Shown in pieces: positions 16,321 to 26,084 of a stretch of 48,880 nucleotides of DNA (within the stretch, counting starts at the first letter, position 1; each line of letters starts with the position of its first letter). The DNA is from Bacteroidales bacterium. GTDB taxonomy: Bacteria > Bacteroidota > Bacteroidia > Bacteroidales > F082. The position numbers and the translations under genes are program-made. Below the pieces are notes generated by a model. It searched no databases and was not told the DNA's origin. It was given only the letters and a program-made list of their open reading frames with translations. Where the stretch lies: assembly GCA_015493525.1 (NCBI GenBank), contig WGCY01000022.1, positions 1-48,880 of the forward strand. The letters run 5' to 3'.

Positions 16321-16384
16321 CTTTGCCCTTTACATTCGGATTATTCCATAGGAATGCCTTCGGCTCAAATCCGAATGAGCAAAG
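16321..16384. repeat. Foldback between the two mutase genes
   Basis: CATTCGGATT (16333-16342) and AATCCGAATG (16368-16377) are exact inverted repeats. Outer arms CTTTGC (16321-16326) and GCAAAG (16379-16384) extend the pairing across a small internal loop. The structure starts 3 bases after the small-subunit stop on the minus strand. It could tune mRNA stability between the subunits or be a REP insertion. Confidence 0.65.
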
Positions 16385-16386
16385 GT

Positions 16387-18261
16387 TTAAAACCCACGGT
16401 TATTGTCAACGAGAAGCATTTTGTTAAATTTTTGCAATTCTTCCAGCAGGTTACTTCGTGCATGGATGAAATGTTCCATGCCGGCATCCCTCAACTTTTC
16501 GATGAGTGGCTCGGGATAACCGGCCAACACCACCATTGTTTCGTCTTTTAGTTTCTCAAAAATTGTCAGGGCAACGTCCTCATAAGTTTTGTCATCGCCG
16601 CAAAGCACCACTACCTCAGGTTTTTCTTTTTTGGCTGCGGCAACGCCTTCTCCTACGGTGGCAAATCCGGGATGGTCAATCATTTCATATCCGGCACAGC
16701 CGAAGAAGTTCTCCGCAAACTGTGCCCGTGCCCGGCGCATGGCCAAATCGCCAATTGTAAACAACCACACTTTTGGCCGCCGGTGCTTTTGCGCAAAGCG
16801 GTCGGTATCATAACGCAGTTTCTCAAAAGCCGCTGCCGCCCTGTAGATGCGCAAAGGTTTCACGTTCCCTGTTTGTGAAATTTTCTTCGGTTCAAAAACT
16901 TCCGGACTTAATTCACCCTCAAGATGTTCGGTTATGTTTGGAAATTGGTTGATGCCCAGAATGGATGCTTTTCGCCGGGAAATGGCGATGTCCTTTTTTT
17001 GTGCTTCTTTCTCTATCCGGTCCTGAACAAACCCTTTTTTAAAAGCTTCGGGATAACCGCCGAGGTCATCGGTTTTTAGAAACAACTCCCAGCTTTTTTC
17101 CATAAGGTTGGCGGTTAAATTCTCCACGTAATAGGAACCGGCTGCCGGGTCGGTAACTTTATCAAAATAAGACTCTTCCTTTAAGATGAGCTGTTGGTTG
17201 CGGGCAACCCTGGCGGCCATTTCTGTGGGTGTTTCATAAGCCATATCGAACGGTAGCACGTTAATTGTATCGGCTCCGCCGAGAATGGCCGACATGGTTT
17301 CGGTGGTGGTACGCAGCATGTTCACATAAGGGTCGTAAACGGTTTTGTTCCGATAAGAATTTTCGGCCATAACATAAGCAGCAGTCTTTTCTTCGGCTAC
17401 ACCGTAAGCTTTCAGGATTTGTGCCCACAGGTAGCGGAACGTTCTGAATTTGGCAATTTCCATAAAGTAATCCGAACCGACAGCTAGGCTAAACTGCATT
17501 CGTCCGGCAACCTCATCGGCAGGAAAACCCTTGTCTGTCAGCTGTTGCATGTAAAAACTTCCTGCGGCCAGCGTAAAAGCCATTTCGCTCACCGTGGTGC
17601 CCCCGGCATTATGGAAAATGGTGCCATCCACTGTGATGGTACGGAAAGCCGGAAGCCCGGAAGCCGCTTTCAGGCTTTGCGAGAGCGGGGCAAAAGGATT
17701 CTCCTCCTGAAACCGGCCGTGCAGTGAAAAACCGGCCAGTGGGTCATTGTGTACCGCGCCGGTTACTTTTTTGGGGTTCCACCCGCTTTTTCGGACAAAT
17801 TTTTGGAGGTTTTGTAACAAGCCGACCGGAGAAGCAACGTTAAAATGCAAGCTGATTTTTTCACCATCGATATTTTGTAACAGCTTTTCCAGAGCGTTGT
17901 CGTCAGGGGTAACCTGCCGGCCAAAATCAAAAGTCAGGGAATCGGTACCGTTTTCCAAGGCAGTCCGGATTTTTTTGTTGGCAGCTGCCAAATCTTTTAT
18001 CTCAAAAACCTGATGAATGCGCCATTTGTTTCCCCCGGCATTTTTCCCCCGGACAAACGGAAACTTCCCGGGCAACGGCTGCAGGTATTTTAAAGAAGCG
18101 ATATGTTCCTGTTGATAAAACGGCTGAACGTTAAATCCCTCGCTAAGGTGGCTGACCAGTTTTTGGTCATAGTCGGCTCCTTTAAGGTCCTGCAGGATTT
18201 TTTCTTTCCATTTTACCGGAGTTACCGGGGCAAATTCATTAAATAATTTTTCTTTTCCCAT
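16387..18261 (-). CDS. mutA: Methylmalonyl-CoA mutase, small subunit
   Basis: The 624-residue protein is the smaller partner of the heterodimeric mutase. The N-terminal barrel domain is diverged ([20 protein letters not shown] at the start), while [40 protein letters not shown] and [13 protein letters not shown] match the family. The C-terminal domain keeps the B12-domain fold but lacks the DxHxxG cobalamin ligand: the equivalent region reads [20 protein letters not shown]. It is therefore structural rather than catalytic. It is the first gene of the mutase operon, with a -7 box TATTTTTG reading leftward at 18296-18289, 27 bases before its ATG. No cobalamin riboswitch was recognised in the short leader. 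Confidence 0.95.
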   Translation of the reverse strand: MGKEKLFNEFAPVTPVKWKEKILQDLKGADYDQKLVSHLSEGFNVQPFYQQEHIASLKYLQPLPGKFPFVRGKNAGGNKWRIHQVFEIKDLAAANKKIRTALENGTDSLTFDFGRQVTPDDNALEKLLQNIDGEKISLHFNVASPVGLLQNLQKFVRKSGWNPKKVTGAVHNDPLAGFSLHGRFQEENPFAPLSQSLKAASGLPAFRTITVDGTIFHNAGGTTVSEMAFTLAAGSFYMQQLTDKGFPADEVAGRMQFSLAVGSDYFMEIAKFRTFRYLWAQILKAYGVAEEKTAAYVMAENSYRNKTVYDPYVNMLRTTTETMSAILGGADTINVLPFDMAYETPTEMAARVARNQQLILKEESYFDKVTDPAAGSYYVENLTANLMEKSWELFLKTDDLGGYPEAFKKGFVQDRIEKEAQKKDIAISRRKASILGINQFPNITEHLEGELSPEVFEPKKISQTGNVKPLRIYRAAAAFEKLRYDTDRFAQKHRRPKVWLFTIGDLAMRRARAQFAENFFGCAGYEMIDHPGFATVGEGVAAAKKEKPEVVVLCGDDKTYEDVALTIFEKLKDETMVVLAGYPEPLIEKLRDAGMEHFIHARSNLLEELQKFNKMLLVDNNRGF

Positions 18262-18288
18262 GGGATATGGCCTTCTGTTTTTCTATAG

Positions 18289-18296
18289 CAAAAATA
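18289..18296 (-). promoter_or_regulatory. -7 promoter box of the methylmalonyl-CoA mutase operon
   Basis: On the minus strand TATTTTTG matches TAnnTTTG, 27 bases before the mutA ATG. The short leader leaves no room for a cobalamin riboswitch after this start point. Confidence 0.5.
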
Positions 18297-18364
18297 GTAT
18301 AAAAGCGGCTGCAAAAGGGGAGAAGTGTTATAAAATTCACAGACTTGGGGTAGGGCACGCTTCC

Positions 18365-18745
18365 TATGGTATTGGTACAGTATTTTCCATTCCTGTTGAA
18401 AAATGTGTACAATGGCGATGGGGCCAGGTAGGGTAAAACCATTCTCGTGCGGTATATCTGTCGGCCAATTATGTTTATGGTTCGGGATTTCCCATTGCCT
18501 ACACCGCGGAGCATAAGGTGGAGAGAGATTACCCGTACAGCCGTTTGGATGTGGGTGCTTCGTGGAAATTTTTGAACCGAAAACTAAAAGGGGAAGCAGG
18601 CTTGTCAGTCCTCAATGTTTTGAATACGCGAAACATAAAATTTGCCAACTTTGAAAGAATTCCGTTAAACCAGACCAGCTCCATAAACATTTATGCCGAA
18701 GCCATTCCTCTTACGCCCACGCTGTATTTGAAATTTAGTTTCTGA
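18365..18745 (+). pseudogene. C-terminal remnant of a TonB-dependent receptor
   Basis: The frame reads YGIGTVFSIPVEK and WRWGQ, is broken by a TAA at 18434-18436, and then continues in the same frame as NHSRAVYLSANYVYGSGFPI, YPYSRLDVGASWKFLNRKL, LNVLNTRNIKFANFERIP and finally LTPTLYLKFSF at the stop (18745). Beta-strand alternation, the YGSGFP motif and a terminal phenylalanine are typical of the last strands of outer-membrane TonB-dependent receptors. About 125 codons remain where a full gene has 700 or more, and there is no signal peptide or plug. The rest was evidently deleted and the mutase operon now lies where it would have been. The 3' end overlaps the convergent membrane-protein gene by 11 bases. 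Confidence 0.8.
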
Positions 18746-19748
18746 TGCGGTCCCAAACCCGTACCAGCACACTGGTTGCGGTAAGCAAAACCACAAAGCC
18801 GATAAAAAGCAGAAGGTAATCCAGTTTTTTTTGATAAAAAACGGCCAGATTTCCTGCCAGGATCATAAAGATGACATAAAATGCCGTAACATTTTTCCCA
18901 ATATATTCGAAGTATCCGGTGAGCCTGCTATCTACCCGCGACACGATGGCACGTGCACTCAAGAGCCACCAAAAAAGGTAGTTTGCACAAAACGTGAAAA
19001 ACAATATGCCATGATGGTAAAACAGGGTATGGTTAACGGATACACCATATCCAAAAGGAAGCGTAATAATTAACAGAAGCCCGGATAACGTACCGAGAAT
19101 AATTTTTATTGTATGGCTGTGTTTAAACTGGTCGGCAACAAAAAATTTCTTGAAAAGATAAAATGTATATCCGGCCAGCACATAAGCAAACCAAGGGATA
19201 AACGGAAACTGTGCGTTGGGATATTTTCCATAGAGAAAGGGAAGAACAACCGAAGTTGGCATCGCCTTTTCCACCGGAGGAATAATATATTGCAAAAGCA
19301 GAAAAACAATAATTAAAGTGAGATAAGCCAGCACATGGCCACGCAGTATCTTTATCAAAATAGCCATGGCAATAAGGCTTATTCCCGCCAGTATCAGGAT
19401 ATCGGTACCAAAAATAACAGGCAACACATTGCCCGTCATCTTTCCGGAGAAAATCGCAAACAACGTGTAGGCATTTCTTGCCATATTCAGCAAAACACCC
19501 AATAAAATCAATTTTAGGCCACGAATTACATCATACTTAAATGTGTGACCCTGATGGGCGATATAGTAACCCATGATAGCGAGGAACATGGGTGCCGCCG
19601 GAGGCCCTCCTATAAAAAGGGAGATTTTTCCCAACAACCCATCCAGAATGGGAGCTTTTGCAAAATACTCTACCAATACAAGCTGAACCATGGCAATAAG
19701 TGCCACCCCCTTTAAAAAGTCTGCTGTTCTGCTTCTGCCATTACTCAT
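18735..19748 (-). CDS. Multi-pass membrane protein, acyltransferase-like (DUF1624/HGSNAT type)
   Basis: The 337-residue protein has around ten hydrophobic segments. It opens NGRSRTADFLKGVALIAMVQ, similar to the R..xDxLKGxAI start of DUF1624/heparan-alpha-glucosaminide N-acetyltransferase-like and acyltransferase-3 proteins, followed by GGPPAAPMFLAIMGYYIAHQ. Such proteins move acyl groups onto sugars across the inner membrane. The substrate cannot be inferred. It lies 54 bases after the penicillin-acylase-family gene on the same strand and may be co-transcribed. Similar proteins can also be unrelated transporters, so the family call is moderate. Confidence 0.65.
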   Translation of the reverse strand: MSNGRSRTADFLKGVALIAMVQLVLVEYFAKAPILDGLLGKISLFIGGPPAAPMFLAIMGYYIAHQGHTFKYDVIRGLKLILLGVLLNMARNAYTLFAIFSGKMTGNVLPVIFGTDILILAGISLIAMAILIKILRGHVLAYLTLIIVFLLLQYIIPPVEKAMPTSVVLPFLYGKYPNAQFPFIPWFAYVLAGYTFYLFKKFFVADQFKHSHTIKIILGTLSGLLLIITLPFGYGVSVNHTLFYHHGILFFTFCANYLFWWLLSARAIVSRVDSRLTGYFEYIGKNVTAFYVIFMILAGNLAVFYQKKLDYLLLFIGFVVLLTATSVLVRVWDRIRN

Positions 19749-19802
19749 GGGAAAATTTTTAACAAAAATAGAGAATCTGTTCGTTTGTGGTTAAGTGTTT
19801 AT

Positions 19803-22190
19803 TTAATTTTTTGAAGATTCGGGTAGCAGAGTCAGTGTTTTCCCTTTTTTAATCTCTTTGCGCAGCATGATTTGCGTCCGGTATTTTCCGTGTACAAACA
19901 TCTCGGCCTGGTCGGCATAGTGTGGACTAAAGACATTGCCGGACTGTCCGGTGGGAATAATGGAAAGCGCATGGTCGGTATTGGCGAAATCTATCAGAAA
20001 GCGGAGTGCAGGCCCGCCGAGATCTGGATAAATCCCCTTGTGGTTATAAATGAAACCTTCTTTGTCAACCACTTCGTTGGCTCCCTGAGCGGCAAAAGGC
20101 CCCACATTAAATATTTTGCCAAAGGGTGGTTTTCGTCCAATGGGATGTACATGGGTCAATTGATGGACGCGTCCCCATTTCCAGGTGGACATATCGGTTC
20201 CCATATTGTGTTTGAGTGCTATGGTGGCCTCGGATAAAGCACGTGCAAAGATGTCGGAACGGGTTTCTACGGCTTTGGTTTTCACATTGTCCCACCACAC
20301 CGAATTTTTGTCGGTAAACAGGTGCTCAATGGAACCCCGAAGCATATAGGAGCCCATCAGCTTTTTGAAATCTTTTTGTCCCACTTCGTCCTGCATGGCA
20401 TCGCGCAAAACAAAATACAGCAGTTGTGTATAGATGACGGCTCCTGTGCTGGCGGTATCATAATTTCCATCCCAGTTTTGCAAAGCGTTCACAATTTCAG
20501 GGTCGCCTTTATAGCTGCCCATATTGGCCAAAATGAGTTTCACAAGACGTAAATCCCTGTTGGAATGAACGTCAAGTTGAATTTTTTCCATCTCTTTGAT
20601 TGTCCATTTGGGTTTTGAAAGCAACAGGGCTTTCACGCGGGCAGCCCGGTATCCATGAAAATAGTATCCCGGATAAACAATACCGTCAACCGCAGGAGGT
20701 GCATTGTTGGATGTGTTTAGGATTCCTCCGGGAGGGTTCTCCATCTGCGGGTTTTTTGCAAACGGATAGAAACCATGAATATCAGCTTTCCCACTGGCAC
20801 CATCCATGATGAGGCGGGGATTTGTCCCTGCCGGATGAATGGGGATTTTTCCCGAGCCCCAGACGGCAATATTGCCATCCGCATCGCCGTAGGCTACGTA
20901 CAATCCCACAAGGTCAACCAATGAGACCCCTTTTTTAAAACCGGCCATGTCGGTGGCATTGTTCATCTGATAAAGTGCCTCCATAGAGGTGGTGTTCAGG
21001 TACATGGGTGCCCACCAAAGGCTTACCGGTACAGCTGGTTTTTCTGTAATGTTTTGTATAACAGTGTTCAATACCGGCCCGTGAATGGTGTAACGGATGG
21101 TAAGCGGAACATCTTTCCCCCCTTTTACTTTGATGATTTCATGGTCGATACGGTAATTTAACCACGATGTATCATGTCGATACTGGTTAGGATTGTCCGG
21201 ATTTTGTTGCTCGGCATACAAATCCATGTTGTCATAGGGAAAAATGGTCAGCCCCCAGCCGTAGTAATTGTTGTGCCCTACCAAAGCAAACGGAATACCG
21301 GCAAGGTAATAACCGTACAGGTTAAAACCCGGATATTGGATATAGGCTTCATACCATACCGATGGTTGCGAATACCGGATGTGTGTGTCATTGGCCAGCA
21401 GCACTTTTCCCGATTTGGAATGTTCTCCGCTGACAACCCAGTTGTTGGAACCTTCCCAAATGGGAATGGGGACCAGCTTCTGTATTTTTTGTATATTATT
21501 GATGAGGGCAGCGAGCTGTGTGCTTTTTTGTGCATTTCCCATGTGGGCTATGGAAGCCGAATCGGCACCGAGGTCCTTCAAATAGTCATTGCCGTATTTT
21601 TCATAAATCCGGTACATCAAAGGATCTTCCGTTAACGCTGAAGTAAAGGAAAGCGACATATAATTCATGATACCGAAAACATCCTGTATTGTAAATTTTT
21701 CCGGTTTGAAGCCCATGAGCGTAAATTCGATGGGAAGGGTCCCTTTTTTGATAAAAGTGTTGATTCCGTCAACATAAGCCCGTACCTCTTCCTTAACCGG
21801 CTCATCTGCTTCTTTCATAAACCGTTTGGCACTGCGTTCAGCCATTTTGTTCAGGGTGAGTACCCGCATGTATTTGTCGGTTTTCACAAGGTCTTTTCCC
21901 AGAATTTCTGCCAGCCGGCCTTCCACCACACGCTTTATCATCACCATTTGGAAAAGCCGGTCCTGTGCATGTACGTAACCGAATGTAAAATAGGCATCCT
22001 GTGCATTTTGTGCATAGATGTGCGGAATGCCGTAAGCATCGTACACGACCGTAGTTTTGTCTTTCAGCCCTGGCAGGTGCAGTTTTCCAGAATAGTCGGG
22101 GGCAGTGCTTTTCAGCCAAAAGTAAACACCGGCAGCCAATGCGATGATGACAATGGCCACGATGAGCAAAATTCTTTTAAAGATTTTCAT
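19803..22190 (-). CDS. Penicillin acylase family protein (Ntn hydrolase)
   Basis: The 795-residue protein is a secreted or membrane-anchored N-terminal-nucleophile amidase. An N-terminal hydrophobic segment (ILLIVAIVIIALAAGVYFWL) serves as signal or anchor. The alpha-chain region contains VYDAYGIPHIYAQNAQDAYF and GYVHAQDRLFQM, followed by the autoprocessing site at EGSNNWVVSG, where the serine after glycine becomes the nucleophile of the beta chain. Later motifs LLANDTHIRYSQPSVWYE and NLYGYYLAGIPFALVGHNNY YGWG are typical. The family hydrolyses amides such as acyl-homoserine lactones, penicillins or acylated amino acids; the substrate here is unknown. A minus-strand -7 box lies at 22243-22236. 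Confidence 0.93.
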   Translation of the reverse strand: MKIFKRILLIVAIVIIALAAGVYFWLKSTAPDYSGKLHLPGLKDKTTVVYDAYGIPHIYAQNAQDAYFTFGYVHAQDRLFQMVMIKRVVEGRLAEILGKDLVKTDKYMRVLTLNKMAERSAKRFMKEADEPVKEEVRAYVDGINTFIKKGTLPIEFTLMGFKPEKFTIQDVFGIMNYMSLSFTSALTEDPLMYRIYEKYGNDYLKDLGADSASIAHMGNAQKSTQLAALINNIQKIQKLVPIPIWEGSNNWVVSGEHSKSGKVLLANDTHIRYSQPSVWYEAYIQYPGFNLYGYYLAGIPFALVGHNNYYGWGLTIFPYDNMDLYAEQQNPDNPNQYRHDTSWLNYRIDHEIIKVKGGKDVPLTIRYTIHGPVLNTVIQNITEKPAVPVSLWWAPMYLNTTSMEALYQMNNATDMAGFKKGVSLVDLVGLYVAYGDADGNIAVWGSGKIPIHPAGTNPRLIMDGASGKADIHGFYPFAKNPQMENPPGGILNTSNNAPPAVDGIVYPGYYFHGYRAARVKALLLSKPKWTIKEMEKIQLDVHSNRDLRLVKLILANMGSYKGDPEIVNALQNWDGNYDTASTGAVIYTQLLYFVLRDAMQDEVGQKDFKKLMGSYMLRGSIEHLFTDKNSVWWDNVKTKAVETRSDIFARALSEATIALKHNMGTDMSTWKWGRVHQLTHVHPIGRKPPFGKIFNVGPFAAQGANEVVDKEGFIYNHKGIYPDLGGPALRFLIDFANTDHALSIIPTGQSGNVFSPHYADQAEMFVHGKYRTQIMLRKEIKKGKTLTLLPESSKN

Positions 22191-22235
22191 GATCCTGTCT
22201 TTTTAAGGTTCTGTGTGTTTTGTTGTTTTGAATTT

Positions 22236-22243
22236 CAAATGTA
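22236..22243 (-). promoter_or_regulatory. -7 promoter box of the penicillin acylase gene
   Basis: TACATTTG on the minus strand matches TAnnTTTG, 45 bases before the ATG at 22190. It forms a divergent promoter region with the box at 22267-22274. Confidence 0.5.
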
Positions 22244-22266
22244 CATTCTTTTTGGAAAAGTTTCTC

Positions 22267-22274
22267 TAAGTTTG
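22267..22274 (+). promoter_or_regulatory. -7 promoter box of the S9 peptidase gene
   Basis: TAAGTTTG matches TAnnTTTG and lies 38 bases before the ATG at 22313. Confidence 0.5.
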
Positions 22275-22312
22275 CTTTTTTATTTTAACAACAACCTAAA
22301 AATTATAATTAC

Positions 22313-24457
22313 ATGAAGAGATTTGTTTCTATGGTGGCCATCTTTGTTTTTGCCACACAGTTTGCCCTGTTTGCCCAGCAGCAGCAAAAGATGATGACGG
22401 CATCGGATGCTTCCTGGCTGAATCCGGCATTGTTTCCCAAAAGAGTTCAACAGCTTCAATGGCTTGGAGAAAGTGATAATTACGTTTTGGCTCAAAAAGA
22501 TGCACTTTACAAAGCCGATGCTGCTCATGGGAAAAAAGTGCTGCTTTTCAATAAGACCACACTGAATACCGACCTGGCCAAATCGGGAATGGATACGGTG
22601 AGACGTTTGCCCCGGTTTACCTTTTTTGCTCCGGATCAGGCAGGATTTTCACTTAAGCATCGTTTTTATGTTTATAATTTTCAGAAGCACAGCATCACAA
22701 AAGTTAATCAGGTGCCGGATACGGCTGAAAACATTGCTTTTGAAAACAAAACCGACCTAGTGGCCTTCACGATAAAGAATAACCTGTACCTGGCCGAAAA
22801 GGGAAAAATAATACAAATCACCCATGACGAAAATCCGGGATATGTGAATGGCCAGATTGTTTCGCGCAACGAATTTGGTATTGACAAAGGTATTTTCTGG
22901 TCACCCAATGGGGATAAGCTGGCTTTTTATCACAAAGACCAGTCGAAAGTATTCGACTACCCGCTGGTGGACATCAACCATCGTATCGCCCAAGTAAAAA
23001 ATATTAAGTATCCCATGGCAGGCACCCATAGCGAGTATGTCAGCCTCGGCGTTTACGATATAAAAACGGGGAAAACAATTTTCCTGAAAACAAATCCCCA
23101 ATCGGAGCAATACCTCACTGCCGTTACCTGGGGGCCAGCCGGAAAATATATTTATATCGCCGTTCTCAACCGCGGGCAGGACCACATGTGGATGAACAAA
23201 TACGATGCCTCCACAGGTGCTTTGGTAAAAACACTGTTTGAGGAAACCAACCCAAAATATGTGGAGCCGCTTTTCCCGTTGTATTTCAATCCGTCCAACC
23301 CGAATGAGTTTATCTGGAACAGCCGCCGCGATGGCTGGAACCAGCTATATCTTTACAATACCGATGGCAAATTGCTGAAACAGTTGACCAAAGGAAAATG
23401 GGAAGTAACGCATGTGCTGGGATATTTTATGAAGAACAAGGTCTATTTTATCGCCACCAAAGAGAGTCCGCTGCAACAAAATCTGTATTCTGTGGACATG
23501 CGCAACGCGAAAGTAATACGGCTCAGCCCCGACCACGGAACCCACAGTGCCAAAGTGAGCAAAGATGGAAAGTATCTGCTGGATATTTTCAGCAGTACGG
23601 ATGTGTGCCGTGCTTACAAGTTGTTGAATTATCGGGGTAAAGTAGTCCGCACCATCCAACAGGACAAAGACCCGCTGGCCGGTTACAAATTGGGAAAGAT
23701 GTCCATTTTTACCCTGAAATCAAAAATTGATGATGCACCGCTATATTGCCGTATGATAAAACCGGTCAATTTCGACAGTACCAAAAAATATCCGGTCATC
23801 GTGTACGTTTACGGAGGCCCTCATGCCCAACTGATTACAGATACCTGGCTGGGTGGTGCCGGATTTATGCTGAACTACCTTGCCGAAAACGGTTATCTTA
23901 TTTTTACCCTGGACAACCACGGTTCCGAAAACCGCGGGCGTGATTTTGAACAGGTAATTTTCCGGCATCTGGGGACCAATGAAATAAAAGACCAGATGGT
24001 GGGTGTAAATTACCTAAAATCGTTGCCTTACGTGGATTCCACCCGCATGGGCGTGGATGGATGGAGCTTTGGCGGGTTTATGACCACATCGCTCATGGTG
24101 CGTACACCGGGCGTTTTCAAAGTGGGTGTTGCCGGAGGCCCGGTCATCGACTGGAAATATTACGAAGTGATGTACGGCGAGCGTTACATGGACACACCGC
24201 AGGAAAACCCCGAAGGATATAAAGAAGCCAGCCTGCTGAATTATGTCCACAACCTGAAAGGCCATTTACTCCTGATTCACGGGACCATGGACCCGGTGGT
24301 GATGTGGCAAAACAGCCTGTTGTTTTTGCAGAAAGCCATCCATGAAGACAAGCTGATGGACTATTTTGTTTATCCCGGACAGGAGCATGGTGTCAGGGGC
24401 AGGGACCGTTTGCAGTTGACGCGAAAAATAAAATCTTATTTTGATGAATGGTTGTAA
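22313..24457 (+). CDS. S9 family dipeptidyl-peptidase IV-like serine peptidase
   Basis: The 714-residue protein starts with a signal peptide (FVSMVAIFVFATQFALFAQQ), so it acts in the periplasm or at the surface. An N-terminal beta-propeller (about residues 40-450) includes GIFWSPNGDKLAFYHKDQS and RRDGWNQLYLYNTDGK. The C-terminal alpha/beta-hydrolase domain has the nucleophile motif GWSFGGF (serine near 585), an aspartate in HGTMDPVV and a histidine in GQEHGV. This is the layout of DPP-IV, which removes Xaa-Pro dipeptides from peptide N-termini. In the asaccharolytic and protein-using Bacteroidota such enzymes support peptide nutrition, consistent with the nearby leucyl aminopeptidase. The exact specificity is inferred. 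Confidence 0.93.
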   Translation: MKRFVSMVAIFVFATQFALFAQQQQKMMTASDASWLNPALFPKRVQQLQWLGESDNYVLAQKDALYKADAAHGKKVLLFNKTTLNTDLAKSGMDTVRRLPRFTFFAPDQAGFSLKHRFYVYNFQKHSITKVNQVPDTAENIAFENKTDLVAFTIKNNLYLAEKGKIIQITHDENPGYVNGQIVSRNEFGIDKGIFWSPNGDKLAFYHKDQSKVFDYPLVDINHRIAQVKNIKYPMAGTHSEYVSLGVYDIKTGKTIFLKTNPQSEQYLTAVTWGPAGKYIYIAVLNRGQDHMWMNKYDASTGALVKTLFEETNPKYVEPLFPLYFNPSNPNEFIWNSRRDGWNQLYLYNTDGKLLKQLTKGKWEVTHVLGYFMKNKVYFIATKESPLQQNLYSVDMRNAKVIRLSPDHGTHSAKVSKDGKYLLDIFSSTDVCRAYKLLNYRGKVVRTIQQDKDPLAGYKLGKMSIFTLKSKIDDAPLYCRMIKPVNFDSTKKYPVIVYVYGGPHAQLITDTWLGGAGFMLNYLAENGYLIFTLDNHGSENRGRDFEQVIFRHLGTNEIKDQMVGVNYLKSLPYVDSTRMGVDGWSFGGFMTTSLMVRTPGVFKVGVAGGPVIDWKYYEVMYGERYMDTPQENPEGYKEASLLNYVHNLKGHLLLIHGTMDPVVMWQNSLLFLQKAIHEDKLMDYFVYPGQEHGVRGRDRLQLTRKIKSYFDEWL

Positions 24458-24499
24458 TAACCTGAGTTGACAAAAAGATAGTTTTTGAAGGTCCATGCT

Positions 24500-24587
24500 A
24501 AGTGCGCAAAGGTTCCGCAAAGTTCGCAAATCATTTTGCTATAATGATTTAAGTTTTGCGTTCTCTGCGTTAAAGTTTTGCGCACTT
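24500..24587. repeat. Long imperfect hairpin between convergent peptidase genes
   Basis: AAGTGCGCAAA (24500-24510) pairs exactly with TTTGCGCACTT (24577-24587), and inside it AAATCATT (24528-24535) pairs with AATGATTT (24543-24550) around the loop TTGCTAT. Between them both arms carry GCAAA/TTTGCG words that also pair imperfectly, giving one rod-like structure of nearly 90 bases. The (T)TTTGCG word spacing resembles Bacteroidota REP-like repeats. It lies between two convergent genes and could terminate both. Confidence 0.75.
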
Positions 24588-24624
24588 GGCGTGATACCCT
24601 CTTCTTGAACAACCTCTTTTTTAG

Positions 24625-26061
24625 TTATTCAACTTTCGATTTGATGAAATTGTAAAACAGGCGTACACCAACGCCGGTACCGCCTTCGCCGCGGTATCCG
24701 CTTCTTTTGTCGAGGAATGCCGGAGCGGCAATATCGAGGTGGATATACGGATAGCTGGTGAAATGTTCCAGGAATTTTCCTGCGGTGATGGCACCGGCTT
24801 CCACACCGCCGATATTTTTCAAATCGGCAATTTTTGATTTCAGCGATTCTTTGTATTCATCCCAGAAAGGAAACTCCACAATGCGTTCGTGGGACAATGA
24901 GCCAACACGTTTGATTTGTTCAAATTCGTCATCGGCTTTGGCTTCCATGCCTACTATGGCCTGTGGGCCAATGGCGCGTGCGGCGGCACCCGTAAGCGTG
25001 GCGATGTCCACTACCAGCTCGGGGTTATACTCTTTGGCATAACTCAGCGCGTCGGCAAGAATCATGCGGCCCTCGGCATCGGTGTTCAGTACTTCCACAG
25101 TAGTGCCGTCGTGCATGGTAATCACATCACCGGGGGTGTAGGCGTTGCCATCAGGACGGTTGTCGGTTGCCGGCACCAGCCCAATGACATACATCGGCAA
25201 TTTGGCCCGGGCAATGGCATACATGGCTCCGGCCACGGCAGCACCACCGGCCATATCACATTTCATGGTATCCATAAAATTGGTAGGTTTCAGGCTTAAT
25301 CCGCCGGTATCGTAAACGACCCCTTTGCCCACAAAAACATAAGGTTTTTTATTTTGGGCATTTTTAGGTTTCCACTCAATGATGGTGAATGTGGGCGGGT
25401 CGATACTCCCGCGGTTTACGGCAAGCAGGCCGCCCATTTTGAGGCTTTCCAGCTTTTTCTTGTTAAAGACATCCACTTTGGCGTTGACTTCTTTGCCGAG
25501 GGCCTGCATCTCTTCGGCAAATTTTGTGGCATTCAGGTAAGCTACCGGTTCATTTACAAAATCGCGGGCAACAAATACGGCTTCTGTGAGGATGCGCAAT
25601 TCTTCCAGGTCTTCTTCCGAAATGTCATTGTCGTAAATATCCACCTGCTCCAGGGTGTTGTCTTTCTTTTTGTTCTTTTTTTTGTATTTGCCGAAAGTAT
25701 AATTTCCCAGCAGGAGGCCTTCCGTAAAAGCCAATACCTCTTCTTTGTCGGCGGTAACATTAAACACGACCGTGCGTTCAACACGTGCTTTGTTGAGCTG
25801 TAGCTGGGCTTCATCGCCCCGCATACGGTAAGCTTCATTGCGAATGGAACGTGTTCCGATAGTTTCGCCGAAAGCTACAATCAATACATTTTTATACCGG
25901 TTGACAACCACGACATTATGATCGCTTCTGTGTTGTCTTTTAATATAATTCAATTCATCATCTGTAAACCCGAGATGATGGAGGTCTTTGCCATCTCTCA
26001 CCAGGAAAATGGTGTCGGCTGCGGTTGGCTTACGCAATGCCTTTCTTAATAATGTGTCCAT
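24625..26061 (-). CDS. pepA: Leucyl aminopeptidase, M17 family
   Basis: The 478-residue cytoplasmic enzyme removes N-terminal residues from peptides using two metal ions. The conserved C-terminal catalytic domain shows VGKGVVYDTGGLSLKP, the KCDMAGGAAVAGAMYA metal segment and the signature NTDAEGRMILADALSYA near residue 325. The less conserved N-terminal domain (about 1-160) includes LLLGNYTFGKYKKKNKKKDN, typical of the family. It starts 24 bases after the Kdo transferase stop on the same strand and is probably co-transcribed. Together with the S9 peptidase across the hairpin it suggests peptide catabolism. Confidence 0.95.
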   Translation of the reverse strand: MDTLLRKALRKPTAADTIFLVRDGKDLHHLGFTDDELNYIKRQHRSDHNVVVVNRYKNVLIVAFGETIGTRSIRNEAYRMRGDEAQLQLNKARVERTVVFNVTADKEEVLAFTEGLLLGNYTFGKYKKKNKKKDNTLEQVDIYDNDISEEDLEELRILTEAVFVARDFVNEPVAYLNATKFAEEMQALGKEVNAKVDVFNKKKLESLKMGGLLAVNRGSIDPPTFTIIEWKPKNAQNKKPYVFVGKGVVYDTGGLSLKPTNFMDTMKCDMAGGAAVAGAMYAIARAKLPMYVIGLVPATDNRPDGNAYTPGDVITMHDGTTVEVLNTDAEGRMILADALSYAKEYNPELVVDIATLTGAAARAIGPQAIVGMEAKADDEFEQIKRVGSLSHERIVEFPFWDEYKESLKSKIADLKNIGGVEAGAITAGKFLEHFTSYPYIHLDIAAPAFLDKRSGYRGEGGTGVGVRLFYNFIKSKVE

Positions 26062-26084
26062 GTTTTTATTGTTTTGGTTGAAAA

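Noticed and set aside
18262-18364. Possible cobalamin riboswitch upstream of mutA
   Set aside because: The leader is short and no B12-box-like conserved sequence is visible on the minus strand.
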